The notes under the pieces were generated by a model that was not told the DNA's origin, ran no database searches, and was given only the letters and a program-made list of their open reading frames with translations. This document shows positions 6,216 through 6,234 of a DNA stretch of 6,234 bases, in pieces. This DNA is from Deltaproteobacteria bacterium. GTDB taxonomy: Bacteria > Desulfobacterota > Desulfuromonadia > Geobacterales > Geobacteraceae. A program made the position numbers and the translations under genes. Every line of letters starts with the position of its first letter. The stretch's first letter is position 1. Location of the stretch: contig JAJZQA010000163.1 in the NCBI GenBank assembly GCA_021810985.1, forward strand, positions 1 to 6,234, in the 5' to 3' direction.

Positions 6216-6234
6216 ACCTCGCACAATATATTGA

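Noticed and set aside
1..6234. tRNA, rRNA, CRISPR array, insertion sequence or attachment site
   Set aside because: I saw no clover-leaf, no regularly spaced repeats, no transposase frame and no paired terminal inverted repeats.

Overview
The window looks like an interior piece of a cell-surface polysaccharide (O-antigen, capsule or exopolysaccharide) biosynthesis cluster from a Gram-negative-type bacterium. All convincing genes lie on the + strand. The organism cannot be fixed from the sequence. Coding GC is mixed (roughly 52-60% in most genes, about 45% in one), and GTG starts and perfect or near-perfect extended -10 promoters (TGCTATAAT and TGCTATATT) are present. A Desulfobacterota/Geobacter-like host is one possible guess, held weakly.

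Layout. Positions 1-275 hold no convincing gene; they carry a strong promoter-like site (112-120) and a long leader with an inverted repeat. Then come a 14-helix MOP/Wzx-type flippase (276-1790), a 78-base gap with a possible mini-ORF, and two tandem class I SAM-dependent methyltransferases (1869-2882 and 2887-3840). The methyltransferases lie 4 bases apart, and each has an N-terminal CxxC...CxxC zinc-ribbon-like segment. An AT-rich gap of 123 bases (about 32% GC) with a TATAAT box follows. Next are a lower-GC family 2 glycosyltransferase (3964-4854) and, directly coupled to it, a CgeB/GT4-like glycosyltransferase (4866-5903, or from GTG 4851). A 78-base spacer with an orphan Shine-Dalgarno sequence leads to a probable 64-residue two-helix membrane protein (5982-6176). 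A promoter-like site at the right edge (6187-6215) points to another transcription unit beyond the window.

How the genes fit together (inference). The two glycosyltransferases would add sugars to a lipid-linked repeat unit, the methyltransferases would modify a sugar or the growing chain, and the flippase would move the finished unit across the inner membrane. No polymerase, chain-length regulator, priming transferase or ABC exporter is in the window, so the pathway type cannot be settled.

No feature clearly defines a new biological system. The most unusual items are the paired short zinc-ribbon methyltransferases, the compositional break at 3841-4850, the small membrane protein, and several translation-initiation oddities.
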